NCBI GenBank assembly: GCA_020026225.1
Contig: JAHHQU010000087.1
Coordinates: forward strand, 1-7,687
DNA from: Phocaeicola sp.
Lineage (GTDB): Bacteria; Bacteroidota; Bacteroidia; Bacteroidales; Bacteroidaceae
Direction: 5' to 3'
Length of the DNA stretch: 7,687 nucleotides
The notes under the pieces are model-generated. The model was not told the DNA's origin and did no database searches. It worked only from the letters and a program-made list of their open reading frames with translations. Made by a program: the position numbers and the translations under genes. This document shows, piece after piece, positions 1 through 6,275 of the stretch (position 1 is its first letter; every line of letters starts with the position of its first letter).

Positions 1-47
1 CACACGCCCCCCAGACGCGTACTCTAACCGGGCTGAGCTACACCCCG
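1..47 (-). tRNA. tRNA-Pro (anticodon GGG), 5' part only, cut by window edge
   Basis: Read on the minus strand, this is the 5' half of a proline tRNA. The acceptor strand CGGGGTG (41-47) is followed by T8 and A9, then a D-arm GCTC...GAGT around a loop with the invariant GG. The anticodon stem CGCGT pairs with GCGTG and closes the loop CTGGGGG. U33 is followed by GGG at 34-36 and G37, the base expected in proline tRNAs, where it is normally methylated. The anticodon GGG reads CCC, and CCU by wobble. The variable loop, T-arm and 3' acceptor strand lie beyond the left edge. A well-formed promoter lies just upstream, so the gene can be transcribed independently of aroB. Confidence 0.93.
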
Positions 48-58
48 AATTGCGAGTA

Positions 59-89
59 CAAAGTTAGCCCTTTATTTTTAACTTCCAAA
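59..89 (-). promoter_or_regulatory. Bacteroidetes-type promoter of tRNA-Pro
   Basis: On the minus strand, TTTG (86-89) is separated by exactly 19 nt from TAACTTTG (59-66). This matches both parts of the Bacteroidetes primary sigma factor consensus, TTTG-N19-21-TAnnTTTG. The -7 box ends 11 bp before the first base of the tRNA, so the primary transcript would have only a short leader. It is the best promoter match in the window. Confidence 0.8.
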
Positions 90-133
90 AAAAATACATG
101 AATTTTTTGAAGCGAGGAGCTGCTCGGTACATC

Positions 134-1192
134 CTACATCGTTTCGCTGTAAAAGTCAAGAGCCTCAAAAATTTCTTTCTTGGTTGCTGTCTGGTTGATG
201 CATACCTGTCCGACTTCGCTTAGCAAAGTAAAGTTGATTTCTTTTGCTGGGGCATTTTTCTTATCGTGCGTCATCAACTCATACAAAGCTTCGTAATGTT
301 TGCAGCTGAATTCCAGTCTGCCATAATTGTCTTTGATGAATTGTACCGTCTGGTGCAACTTGCTGCTTGGAAATCCTGTCTTTACGTGCGACAGATATAG
401 TTCGCAGACTAATCCCCATGCTACGGCATAACCATGGAGTACCGGGTTCTCGTTGTTCAATGCGAAACTTTCAAAGGCATGTCCGATGGTGTGTCCTAAG
501 TTCAAGGCTTTGCGAATGCCCTTCTCGAATGGATCCATCTCTACCACTCCTTCTTTTATTTCGACAGATTTCCCGATTAATTCTCTGAGTGTATGATAGT
601 TGATGTCATTGAAGTCGAAGCGTAACAATTCACTCCAATGTTCGGTAGAACGAATCAGACCATGCTTGAGCATTTCTGCATATCCTGAAAGAATGTTCTC
701 AGCATCCAATGTACGGAGAAACTCACTGTCAATCAGAACTTGGTCGGCAGGAGCGAACGCACCGATTTCATTCTTTAGTCCGTTGAAATTGATTCCCGTT
801 TTACCACCTACTGAAGCATCTACCATGGCTAAAAGGGTGGTGGGAATATTGATGTAGGAAATGCCTCGTTTGAATGTTGCGGCAGCAAATCCTCCTAAGT
901 CGGTTACCATTCCGCCTCCAAGATTGATGAGTAAGGAGTGGCGGGTCCCTTCTTCTTTACTCAACGTAGACCATACATACGCCAAGGTCTCTATGTTTTT
1001 GTGAACGTCTTCTACGCCTATGCTGATAGGTTGGGCTTGCTCCATTCCTTTCGCTTTCTGGACGAGGGGAAGGCAGCAGCGTTTGGTGTGCTCGTCAGTA
1101 AGAATAAAGAGCTTGTCGTATGAATGTTTCGCAAGCACTTTTTCCAAATCCTGACAGATATTCTTGCTGATGATGACTTCTTGTTTACCCAT
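134..1192 (-). CDS. aroB: 3-dehydroquinate synthase
   Basis: AroB catalyses the second step of the shikimate pathway. It converts DAHP to 3-dehydroquinate using NAD+ as catalytic cofactor and a divalent metal, in the cytoplasm. The 352-aa product has the normal family length. The nucleotide-binding glycine motif GGGMVTDLGGF lies at about 92-102, followed by the family signature IPTTLLAMVDASVGGKTG at 116-133 and the conserved KNEIGAF segment at 140-146. The expected metal ligands are present: E173 in YAEMLKHG, H234 in NLGHTIGHAF and H253 in LHGYAVAWG. The ATG at 1190-1192 puts the N-terminus at the usual place ahead of the first Rossmann strand. No other shikimate gene is adjacent. The gene is divergent from the membrane protein at 1294, and a TAnnTTTG box lies upstream at 1211-1218. 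The tRNA-Pro gene follows in the same direction. Function is clear from motifs. Confidence 0.97.
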   Translation of the reverse strand: MGKQEVIISKNICQDLEKVLAKHSYDKLFILTDEHTKRCCLPLVQKAKGMEQAQPISIGVEDVHKNIETLAYVWSTLSKEEGTRHSLLINLGGGMVTDLGGFAAATFKRGISYINIPTTLLAMVDASVGGKTGINFNGLKNEIGAFAPADQVLIDSEFLRTLDAENILSGYAEMLKHGLIRSTEHWSELLRFDFNDINYHTLRELIGKSVEIKEGVVEMDPFEKGIRKALNLGHTIGHAFESFALNNENPVLHGYAVAWGLVCELYLSHVKTGFPSSKLHQTVQFIKDNYGRLEFSCKHYEALYELMTHDKKNAPAKEINFTLLSEVGQVCINQTATKKEIFEALDFYSETM

Positions 1193-1206
1193 AATGATGA
1201 ATTTTG

Positions 1207-1220
1207 TCTACAAATGTAGA
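1207..1220. repeat. 14-bp palindrome TCTACA-AA-TGTAGA (operator-like)
   Basis: The arms TCTACA (1207-1212) and TGTAGA (1215-1220) are perfect inverted copies around AA. The core TACA-N2-TGTA has the form of operators bound by BlaI/MecI/CopY-type winged-helix repressors. That link rests only on motif resemblance; no such regulator gene is in the window. The site covers the candidate aroB promoter box. Confidence 0.4.
1211..1218 (-). promoter_or_regulatory. Candidate -7 promoter box for aroB
   Basis: TACATTTG on the minus strand matches the Bacteroidetes -7 consensus TAnnTTTG and lies 18 bp upstream of the aroB ATG. I find no TTTG at the required 19-21 bp upstream distance, so only half of the promoter is supported. 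The box lies inside the 14-bp palindrome at 1207-1220, so a protein bound there would cover the promoter. Confidence 0.45.
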
Positions 1221-1247
1221 AAAAAACAAGAAGATGACAGAGGGTAG

Positions 1248-1271
1248 GTTACAATTAATTATTTTTGTAAC
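1248..1271. repeat. Inverted repeat GTTACAA-N10-TTGTAAC (operator-like)
   Basis: Perfect 7-bp arms at 1248-1254 and 1265-1271 flank a 10-nt AT-rich spacer. The right arm overlaps the candidate -7 box of the gene starting at 1294. The inner half-sites are again TACA and TGTA, now 12 nt apart instead of 2, so the spacing differs from the neighbouring palindrome by about one helical turn. It could be an operator or a chance dyad in AT-rich DNA. Confidence 0.35.
1260..1267 (+). promoter_or_regulatory. Candidate -7 promoter box for the 1294 gene
   Basis: TATTTTTG matches TAnnTTTG and lies 26 bp before the ATG at 1294. No TTTG is visible 19-21 bp upstream, so the match is partial. The same octamer occurs upstream of the cardiolipin synthase gene at 4813-4820. 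Confidence 0.45.
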
Positions 1272-1293
1272 TCATATTTAAAATTAGTATGCT

Positions 1294-1704
1294 ATGAAAG
1301 GATTATTGCCTGTATTTTGCAGACCTTTGGGTTATGTGTTGTTGATTGTATCTGTTTTTATTCCCATGTTGCTCTATATGTTTGGAATGGTGACCGATAC
1401 GAATTTTGTATTGGTGAAAGTTGCCATGAAATTGGTGATATGGGTCTCTCTGTTTCTGGTCTTTCTCTCACGTGCTCGTGATGAAGATGCTGAATGTGCT
1501 GTGCTTCGTTCTAAATCCATGCAGATAGGTTTAGGGATCTGGGCCGTTTATTATATGGTGGTATTGGTAAAGGCTGCTTGGGATGGCGATGCACAGGAAG
1601 CGGATAATTCAGTAGGTATCGTATACATGGTTATCAACGTAGTCTGTATGGAATTCTTGTTCCAGAAAAGAAGAATCGAAAAGAATTTCCGCAAGAAAAA
1701 TTAA
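1294..1704 (+). CDS. Four-helix membrane protein of unknown function
   Basis: I do not recognise a named family for this 136-aa protein. Four hydrophobic segments stand out at about 12-30, 38-58, 77-94 and 107-123, which predicts an inner-membrane protein with both ends on the same side. The C-terminal tail (from about 124) is strongly basic (QKRRIEKNFRKKN), so the termini should be cytoplasmic. Between helices 2 and 3 lies a charged, probably cytoplasmic loop, SRARDEDAECAVLRSKS (59-75). Its acidic patch followed by LR-x-x-S resembles a loop I recall from small Bacteroidetes membrane proteins, but I cannot assign a function. The start follows a TAnnTTTG box. A receptor-like gene begins 73 bp downstream in the same direction with no obvious terminator between, so co-transcription is possible. 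The coding frame is convincing; the function is unknown. Confidence 0.85.
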   Translation: MKGLLPVFCRPLGYVLLIVSVFIPMLLYMFGMVTDTNFVLVKVAMKLVIWVSLFLVFLSRARDEDAECAVLRSKSMQIGLGIWAVYYMVVLVKAAWDGDAQEADNSVGIVYMVINVVCMEFLFQKRRIEKNFRKKN

Positions 1705-1777
1705 CAGCAAATTAAACCTTGTTGGGATTGTCGTGTCTTATGACTATAAAATTTGTAATGTTAATGTTTTTTAGACC

Positions 1778-4717
1778 ATGAAGAAATGGGTGTTGAATGT
1801 GATGCTGTTCCTTTTTTTGCCGCTGCTTGCGGGTGCACAAGAACCGTTGAGAAAGGGGAGTGTGACGGGAACAGTGTTGGATGAGGGTGATAATTCTCCG
1901 ATTGTACAGGCTACGGTACAGGTCTTGTCTTTGCAAGATAGTACCATGAAGGCTGGTAATGTAACCGATTTGGAGGGACGTTTTGCATTGAATGTTCGTC
2001 CGGGACATTATCTGCTGAAAGTTTCGTATATTGGGTATCGCCCAGTTTTCAAACCTTTTGAACTTTCTCGCAAGAATAAGCTGCATGTGGATATGGGGAC
2101 TGTAAAGATGGCTTCTGATGCCATCATGTTGCAAGGAGCCACCGTCGTGGCACAAGCTGCGGAAGTTGCCGTTTCGGAGGATACAGTAGTCTATAATTCG
2201 GCTGCATTCCGTCTGCCGGAAGGTTCCTCTTTGGAGGCATTGGTAAAGAAGTTGCCTGGTGCTGAGGTCGATGAAAACGGTAAGATTACGGTGAATGGAA
2301 AAGAGGTAAAGAAGATCATGGTCGATGGCAAGGAATTCTTTGCCAATGATCCGAATGTGGCCATGAAGAACCTGCCGGTGCATATCATTGATAAAATCAA
2401 GGCTTATGACCGCCAGTCGGACATGGCTCGTATGACAGGTATTGATGACGGTGAAGAAGAGACGGTGCTCGATTTGAGCGTTAAACCCGGTATGAATAAA
2501 GGTTGGTTCGGCAATGCGGATGCAGCAGTCGGAACGCATGACCGTTATAATGGAAAGGTCATCCTGAACCGCTTTCAAGATGACCGTCAGTTTACTATCC
2601 TGGGTGGTTCGAACAACGTAAACGATTCCGATTTTCCCGGTGGCTTGTCGCATGGCAGTTGGGTGGCTTCAAATGGTTTGAGTACCAAACACCGCGGTGG
2701 CTTTAATTTCGCTACCAAAAACAACAAGTGGGAAACTGGGGGAAGCGTGAACTTTGAAATGAGTAAAGACGATATCCGCAGCAAGGAAGCTTCTGAAACC
2801 TTTGTGTCAAGTACTTCCAGTTCTTTCAAGAACGCGATGAAGCAAGGAAATAATGATCGGTGGAACTTGACAAGTGATTTCCGTTTTGAATGGAAGCCGA
2901 ACGAACAGACTGACTTTATCTTACGCCCGGAATTTTCAATCGGTAATACCGATGATGCTTCTCGTTCCAAGTCGTTTACGTTCAATCAAGATCCGCTTCA
3001 TTCTACAGATGAGTTGATGCAGGCTGAGAATCTGACCGATATGGTTCCTGAAGAGCATATCATCAATACGGTCATTCAGCGTTCGTTGGCTCGTAAAGAT
3101 GAATATATGCATGGCGTTTCCTTGTTGGCCAACCGCAGGTTACGTAAACCGGGTAGAAATATTTCTTTAAAATTGAAATATAAATATTCGCATGCCAAAG
3201 CAGAGAAGTTCTCTACTTCCGACATCGATTATTTCCAGCAAGATTTGGTGGAACGTTCGGAAGTCTTGAACCGATACATTACCACTCCGACCAATCGGAT
3301 GGATGCCGATGTGAAATTCTCCTATAGTGAGCCGATTGCCAAAAACATGTTCCTTCAGTTGGAATATGCTTACCACTATAAGCGTAACAAGTCGGATAAC
3401 AAAACGTACGATATGCCGGATGAATGGACTGTAGACAAAGGAGATGAAGGAATAGTTGATGGAACGTTCAATACGGATTTGAGCAAATTGGCGGTCTATC
3501 ATTACAATAACCATCAGGTCAATTTGATGTATAAGTGGATTACCAAGAACTCGCGTCTGAATATGGGCGTTTCTTTGCTTCCTCAGCATACGAAATTGAA
3601 CTACCGAAAGGGGAATTTAGATACGATCAGTACCCGAAAGGTATTTAATTTTACACCTACACTGGATTTCCGTCAGCGTTTTTCAAAGACGACCAGTCTG
3701 CATATCGTATATCGCGGTCAGACGGCCCAACCGAATATGGTTGACTTGCTTCCAATTACCGATGATACCAATCCGCTCAATGTACGTGTGGGCAATCCTG
3801 ATTTGAAGCCAACGTTTACGAATACGCTTCGGCTTTCTTTCAATCACTTTAATGTGAAGAAACAGCATAGCTACATGGCGTACGGTGTATTCAGAAATAC
3901 ATTGAACAGTATCAGCTCGCGTCGTACTTACGATGAGGCTACCGGTGGCTATTTGGTTCGACCGGAAAATATCAATGGAAACTGGAATGTGTATGGCATG
4001 TTCGGAGCGAATCTGGCTTTGAAGAATAAACGGTATACCATCAGTTCGTATACCTCGTCCAGCTTTAATCACATGGTCAGTTACATCAGCAGTAAGCGGG
4101 CCGCCGATACAGGAGAGGATAAGAACCTGACCAAACAGTTGAGGTTGGGAGAACGTTTGCGGGGAACTTACCGGAATGATTGGTGGGAATTGTCGCTCAA
4201 TGGTTCGTTACGTTACATGCATTCGCGAAACAGCTATCAAGAATCCAACGACATGGATACGTATGAATTTGCTTATGGTGCCAGTACGAATGTGTATCTG
4301 CCATGGAACATGTCACTATCTACCGATTTGTCGCAGAATTCGCGTAGAGGATATGCCGATGCTTCCATGAACCGTGACGAGTTGATTTGGAACGCACAGA
4401 TTTCACAGAATTTCTTGAAGGGCAATGCGGCTACCGTGAGCTTGCAGTTCTATGATATCTTGAAGAATCAGAGCAACGTGAGCCGTACCATTTCGGCTGC
4501 AATGCGTGCCGATACGAAATACAATGCCATTTACAGCTATTGCATGGTTCATTTTATTTATCGTCTGAATATTTTTGGTGGCGGTAATAAAGGATTCAAG
4601 TCGTCTGGTCCTCGTGGTGGCTTCGGAAAACGTGGAAACCATTATGGGGAAGAGAAACGTTACCGGGAAACTTACAAGACGGGTTCTTTTAAGAGAAACC
4701 GCTCTCACTCTTGGTAG
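1778..4717 (+). CDS. TonB-dependent-receptor-like outer-membrane beta-barrel protein with CarboxypepD_reg-like domain
   Basis: This 979-aa protein belongs to the Bacteroidetes outer-membrane proteins with a carboxypeptidase-regulatory-like domain, a plug-like region and an OMP_b-brl_3-type barrel. A signal peptide (MKKW, hydrophobic core, cleavage near AGA/QEP at 20) is followed by the beta-sandwich domain at about 26-108, including GTVLDEGDNSPI and VSYIGYRP. The plug-like part, about 115-240, contains EALVKKLPG, VDGKEFFANDP, KNLP and a TGIDDGEEETVLDL segment typical of this family. The rest alternates strands and turns to about residue 933, where the strand FIYRLNIF ends. A 46-residue Gly/Lys/Arg-rich tail follows. 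There is no SusD gene beside it, so it is probably not a glycan-uptake SusC pair; the substrate is unknown. The segment where SusC proteins carry a TonB box reads ATVVAQAAEV and is a weak match, so energy coupling is unproven. Upstream, AAAATTTG (1748-1755) is a one-mismatch -7 box. Confidence 0.9.
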   Translation: MKKWVLNVMLFLFLPLLAGAQEPLRKGSVTGTVLDEGDNSPIVQATVQVLSLQDSTMKAGNVTDLEGRFALNVRPGHYLLKVSYIGYRPVFKPFELSRKNKLHVDMGTVKMASDAIMLQGATVVAQAAEVAVSEDTVVYNSAAFRLPEGSSLEALVKKLPGAEVDENGKITVNGKEVKKIMVDGKEFFANDPNVAMKNLPVHIIDKIKAYDRQSDMARMTGIDDGEEETVLDLSVKPGMNKGWFGNADAAVGTHDRYNGKVILNRFQDDRQFTILGGSNNVNDSDFPGGLSHGSWVASNGLSTKHRGGFNFATKNNKWETGGSVNFEMSKDDIRSKEASETFVSSTSSSFKNAMKQGNNDRWNLTSDFRFEWKPNEQTDFILRPEFSIGNTDDASRSKSFTFNQDPLHSTDELMQAENLTDMVPEEHIINTVIQRSLARKDEYMHGVSLLANRRLRKPGRNISLKLKYKYSHAKAEKFSTSDIDYFQQDLVERSEVLNRYITTPTNRMDADVKFSYSEPIAKNMFLQLEYAYHYKRNKSDNKTYDMPDEWTVDKGDEGIVDGTFNTDLSKLAVYHYNNHQVNLMYKWITKNSRLNMGVSLLPQHTKLNYRKGNLDTISTRKVFNFTPTLDFRQRFSKTTSLHIVYRGQTAQPNMVDLLPITDDTNPLNVRVGNPDLKPTFTNTLRLSFNHFNVKKQHSYMAYGVFRNTLNSISSRRTYDEATGGYLVRPENINGNWNVYGMFGANLALKNKRYTISSYTSSSFNHMVSYISSKRAADTGEDKNLTKQLRLGERLRGTYRNDWWELSLNGSLRYMHSRNSYQESNDMDTYEFAYGASTNVYLPWNMSLSTDLSQNSRRGYADASMNRDELIWNAQISQNFLKGNAATVSLQFYDILKNQSNVSRTISAAMRADTKYNAIYSYCMVHFIYRLNIFGGGNKGFKSSGPRGGFGKRGNHYGEEKRYRETYKTGSFKRNRSHSW

Positions 4718-4723
4718 GAGAGG

Positions 4724-4793
4724 GCTTCTTCACTCGACGAAAATAAATTCTTCCAGGGGAACAGAATGGATTATTTCTGGGGCTTGAAGTAGC
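4724..4793. repeat. Nested inverted repeats in the receptor-cls intergenic region
   Basis: The outer arms are GCTTCTTCA (4724-4732) and TGAAGTAGC (4785-4793), with 8 of 9 pairs. Inside them AAATAA (4741-4746) pairs with TTATTT (4771-4776), then ATTCT (4747-4751) with AGAAT (4763-4767), then TCC with GGA around a 3-nt loop, with bulges at 4761-4762 and 4768-4770. As RNA this could fold into one long interrupted hairpin just after the receptor stop codon. No U-tract follows directly, so it is not a standard intrinsic terminator. It may be a 3' end structure, or chance. Confidence 0.35.
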
Positions 4794-4812
4794 GACTTTC
4801 GGAAATATCTTG

Positions 4813-4820
4813 TATTTTTG
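4813..4820 (+). promoter_or_regulatory. Candidate -7 promoter box for cls
   Basis: TATTTTTG matches TAnnTTTG and ends 15 bp before the ATG at 4836. No TTTG lies 19-21 bp upstream. If functional, transcription would begin at about 4825-4830, giving a very short leader. It would also exclude the in-frame TTG at 4818, which lies inside the box. Confidence 0.45.
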
Positions 4821-4835
4821 TTCAAAACCTTGGGA

Positions 4836-6275
4836 ATGATACTTTCTTTTATTTTGTTCAGTGGTGTTCTTTCGACATTCTTTTATGTCGTTTATTTTGC
4901 GGTCGTATTGACTACCATTTTCTTTGTGATTCTGGAGAATCGCAATCCGGTTCGAACGATGGCATGGCTTCTTGTGCTCGTATTTCTTCCTTTGGTGGGG
5001 CTTTTCCTTTACCTGTTTATAGGGCGGAGTACAAAGCGTGACCGCTTGATCAGCCGGAATGGTTATATGCGCTTGAACAAGCGTCCGATGGCAGAGTTTC
5101 AGTCGCAGGCATCCTTGAAATATTTTACTGGGAAACCTCGTCTGATGCAGTTCTTCGGCACAGTGAATAAGGCTTTGCCTTTTGAGGGGAATGCGGTAGA
5201 AGTGTATACCGACGGCTATTCCATGCTTGCTGCACTGATTCAGGCTGTTTCCAAGGCGAAGCATCATATTCATATCGAGTTCTATATTTTTGAAGATGAC
5301 GCAGTAGGCCGTCTGTTTCGGGATGTCTTGATTGACAAGGCACGTCAAGGTGTAGAAATCCGTGTGCTTTATGATGATGTGGGTTGTTGGAAGATTCCTC
5401 ATCTGTTTTATGAGCAGATGATGTATGAAGGCATCGAAGTTCAGAGTTTCTTGAAGGTGCGATTCCCTTTGTTCACCAGCAAGGTAAATTACCGTAATCA
5501 CCGTAAGATTGTGGTGATTGACGGAAAGGTCGGTTTCATAGGAGGTATGAATATTGCCGGACGCTATATATGGGGAGTACCTTGGGGACGCTGGCGTGAT
5601 ACGCACGTGCAGATTCAGGGAAAAGCGGTATATGGCCTGCAAACTACCTTCTTGACGGATTGGTATTTTGTGAATCGTATCTTGCTCACTGCAACTACTT
5701 ATTTCCCTAAAATAGACAACCTTGGAAACTCAGTAGCTCAGATTGTCACTTCTGACCCTACGGGCGAATGGAAGGACATCATGCAGGGACTGGTTCTTGC
5801 TATCAGCAGCTCCCGCAGTTATTTCTATATTCAGAGTCCTTATTTGCTTCCTACCGACCCTGTATTGGTCGCTTTGCAGTCGGCAGCTTTGTCGGGTGTG
5901 GATGTACGCATCATGATTCCCAAACATGCAGATACGTTTATAACGCATAAAGGGTCTTTGTCTTATCTGGAGGATATGATGAAAGCGGGCATTCGGATTT
6001 ATCTCTATAAGCCGGGATTCCTGCATTCTAAGCTGATGGTTTCGGATGATGAGTTCTCTACGGTCGGTTCCACGAATATGGATTTCCGTAGCTTTGAACA
6101 TAATTTTGAAGCCAATGCTTTCTTCTACGACAAGGAGACAGCATTGACTTTCAAACAAATATTTTTGGATGATCAGAAGGAGTGTATGCTCCTTGCTCCG
6201 AAGATTTGGAGCAGACGCTCATGGAAGAGCAAAGTTACAGAGTCGGTTGTTCGTCTGTTGGCTCCTGTTCTGTAG
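4836..6275 (+). CDS. cls: Cardiolipin synthase (phospholipase D superfamily)
   Basis: This bacterial-type cardiolipin synthase joins two phosphatidylglycerol molecules into cardiolipin plus glycerol at the inner membrane. From the ATG at 4836 it has 479 aa, the usual length. The N-terminal membrane anchor (PLDc_N type) has a hydrophobic stretch at about 4-33, the conserved NRNP turn at 36-38, and a second helix at 41-62 (MAWLLVLVFLPLVG). Two catalytic HKD motifs follow: HRKIVVID (H222, K224, D229) with downstream GGMN, and HSKLMVSD (H397, K399, D404) with downstream GSTN. The frame is open up to TTG at 4818, which would add six residues. I prefer the ATG because the TTG lies inside a promoter-like box and the ATG places the first helix right at the N-terminus, as in relatives. 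The 3' end overlaps the convergent rsmD by 41 bp. The sequence does not separate cardiolipin synthesis from a related transphosphatidylation. Confidence 0.94.
   Translation: MILSFILFSGVLSTFFYVVYFAVVLTTIFFVILENRNPVRTMAWLLVLVFLPLVGLFLYLFIGRSTKRDRLISRNGYMRLNKRPMAEFQSQASLKYFTGKPRLMQFFGTVNKALPFEGNAVEVYTDGYSMLAALIQAVSKAKHHIHIEFYIFEDDAVGRLFRDVLIDKARQGVEIRVLYDDVGCWKIPHLFYEQMMYEGIEVQSFLKVRFPLFTSKVNYRNHRKIVVIDGKVGFIGGMNIAGRYIWGVPWGRWRDTHVQIQGKAVYGLQTTFLTDWYFVNRILLTATTYFPKIDNLGNSVAQIVTSDPTGEWKDIMQGLVLAISSSRSYFYIQSPYLLPTDPVLVALQSAALSGVDVRIMIPKHADTFITHKGSLSYLEDMMKAGIRIYLYKPGFLHSKLMVSDDEFSTVGSTNMDFRSFEHNFEANAFFYDKETALTFKQIFLDDQKECMLLAPKIWSRRSWKSKVTESVVRLLAPVL

Noticed and set aside
83..126. Possible terminator after aroB: CGAG-CAGCTC-CTCG hairpin and a later A-run/T-run pairing on the minus strand
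   Set aside because: The GC stem is only 4 bp and the T-run begins about 18 nt after it. The A/T pairing lacks a GC stem and overlaps the tRNA promoter, so a terminator call is not supported.
1705..1777. Promoter or terminator between the four-helix protein and the receptor
   Set aside because: Only a one-mismatch -7 box (AAAATTTG) and TTG triplets at unsuitable spacing are present, and no hairpin. Recorded in the receptor entry but not called as a feature.
1712..2653. Long minus-strand open frame (313 codons) opposite the receptor gene
   Set aside because: It lies antisense to the signal peptide, CarboxypepD_reg-like and plug-like regions of a convincing gene. Its product is His/Ile/Arg-rich without domain motifs, as expected for a shadow frame.
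4702..4722. CTCTC...GAGAG inverted repeat spanning the receptor stop codon
   Set aside because: It has a 5-bp stem and an 11-nt loop with no T-run, short enough to be chance.
4689..5642. Long minus-strand open frame (317 codons) opposite cls and the intergenic region
   Set aside because: Most of it is antisense to the conserved cls frame, including its first HKD motif. The predicted product has no recognisable domain and an unusual His/Thr/Ile-rich composition.
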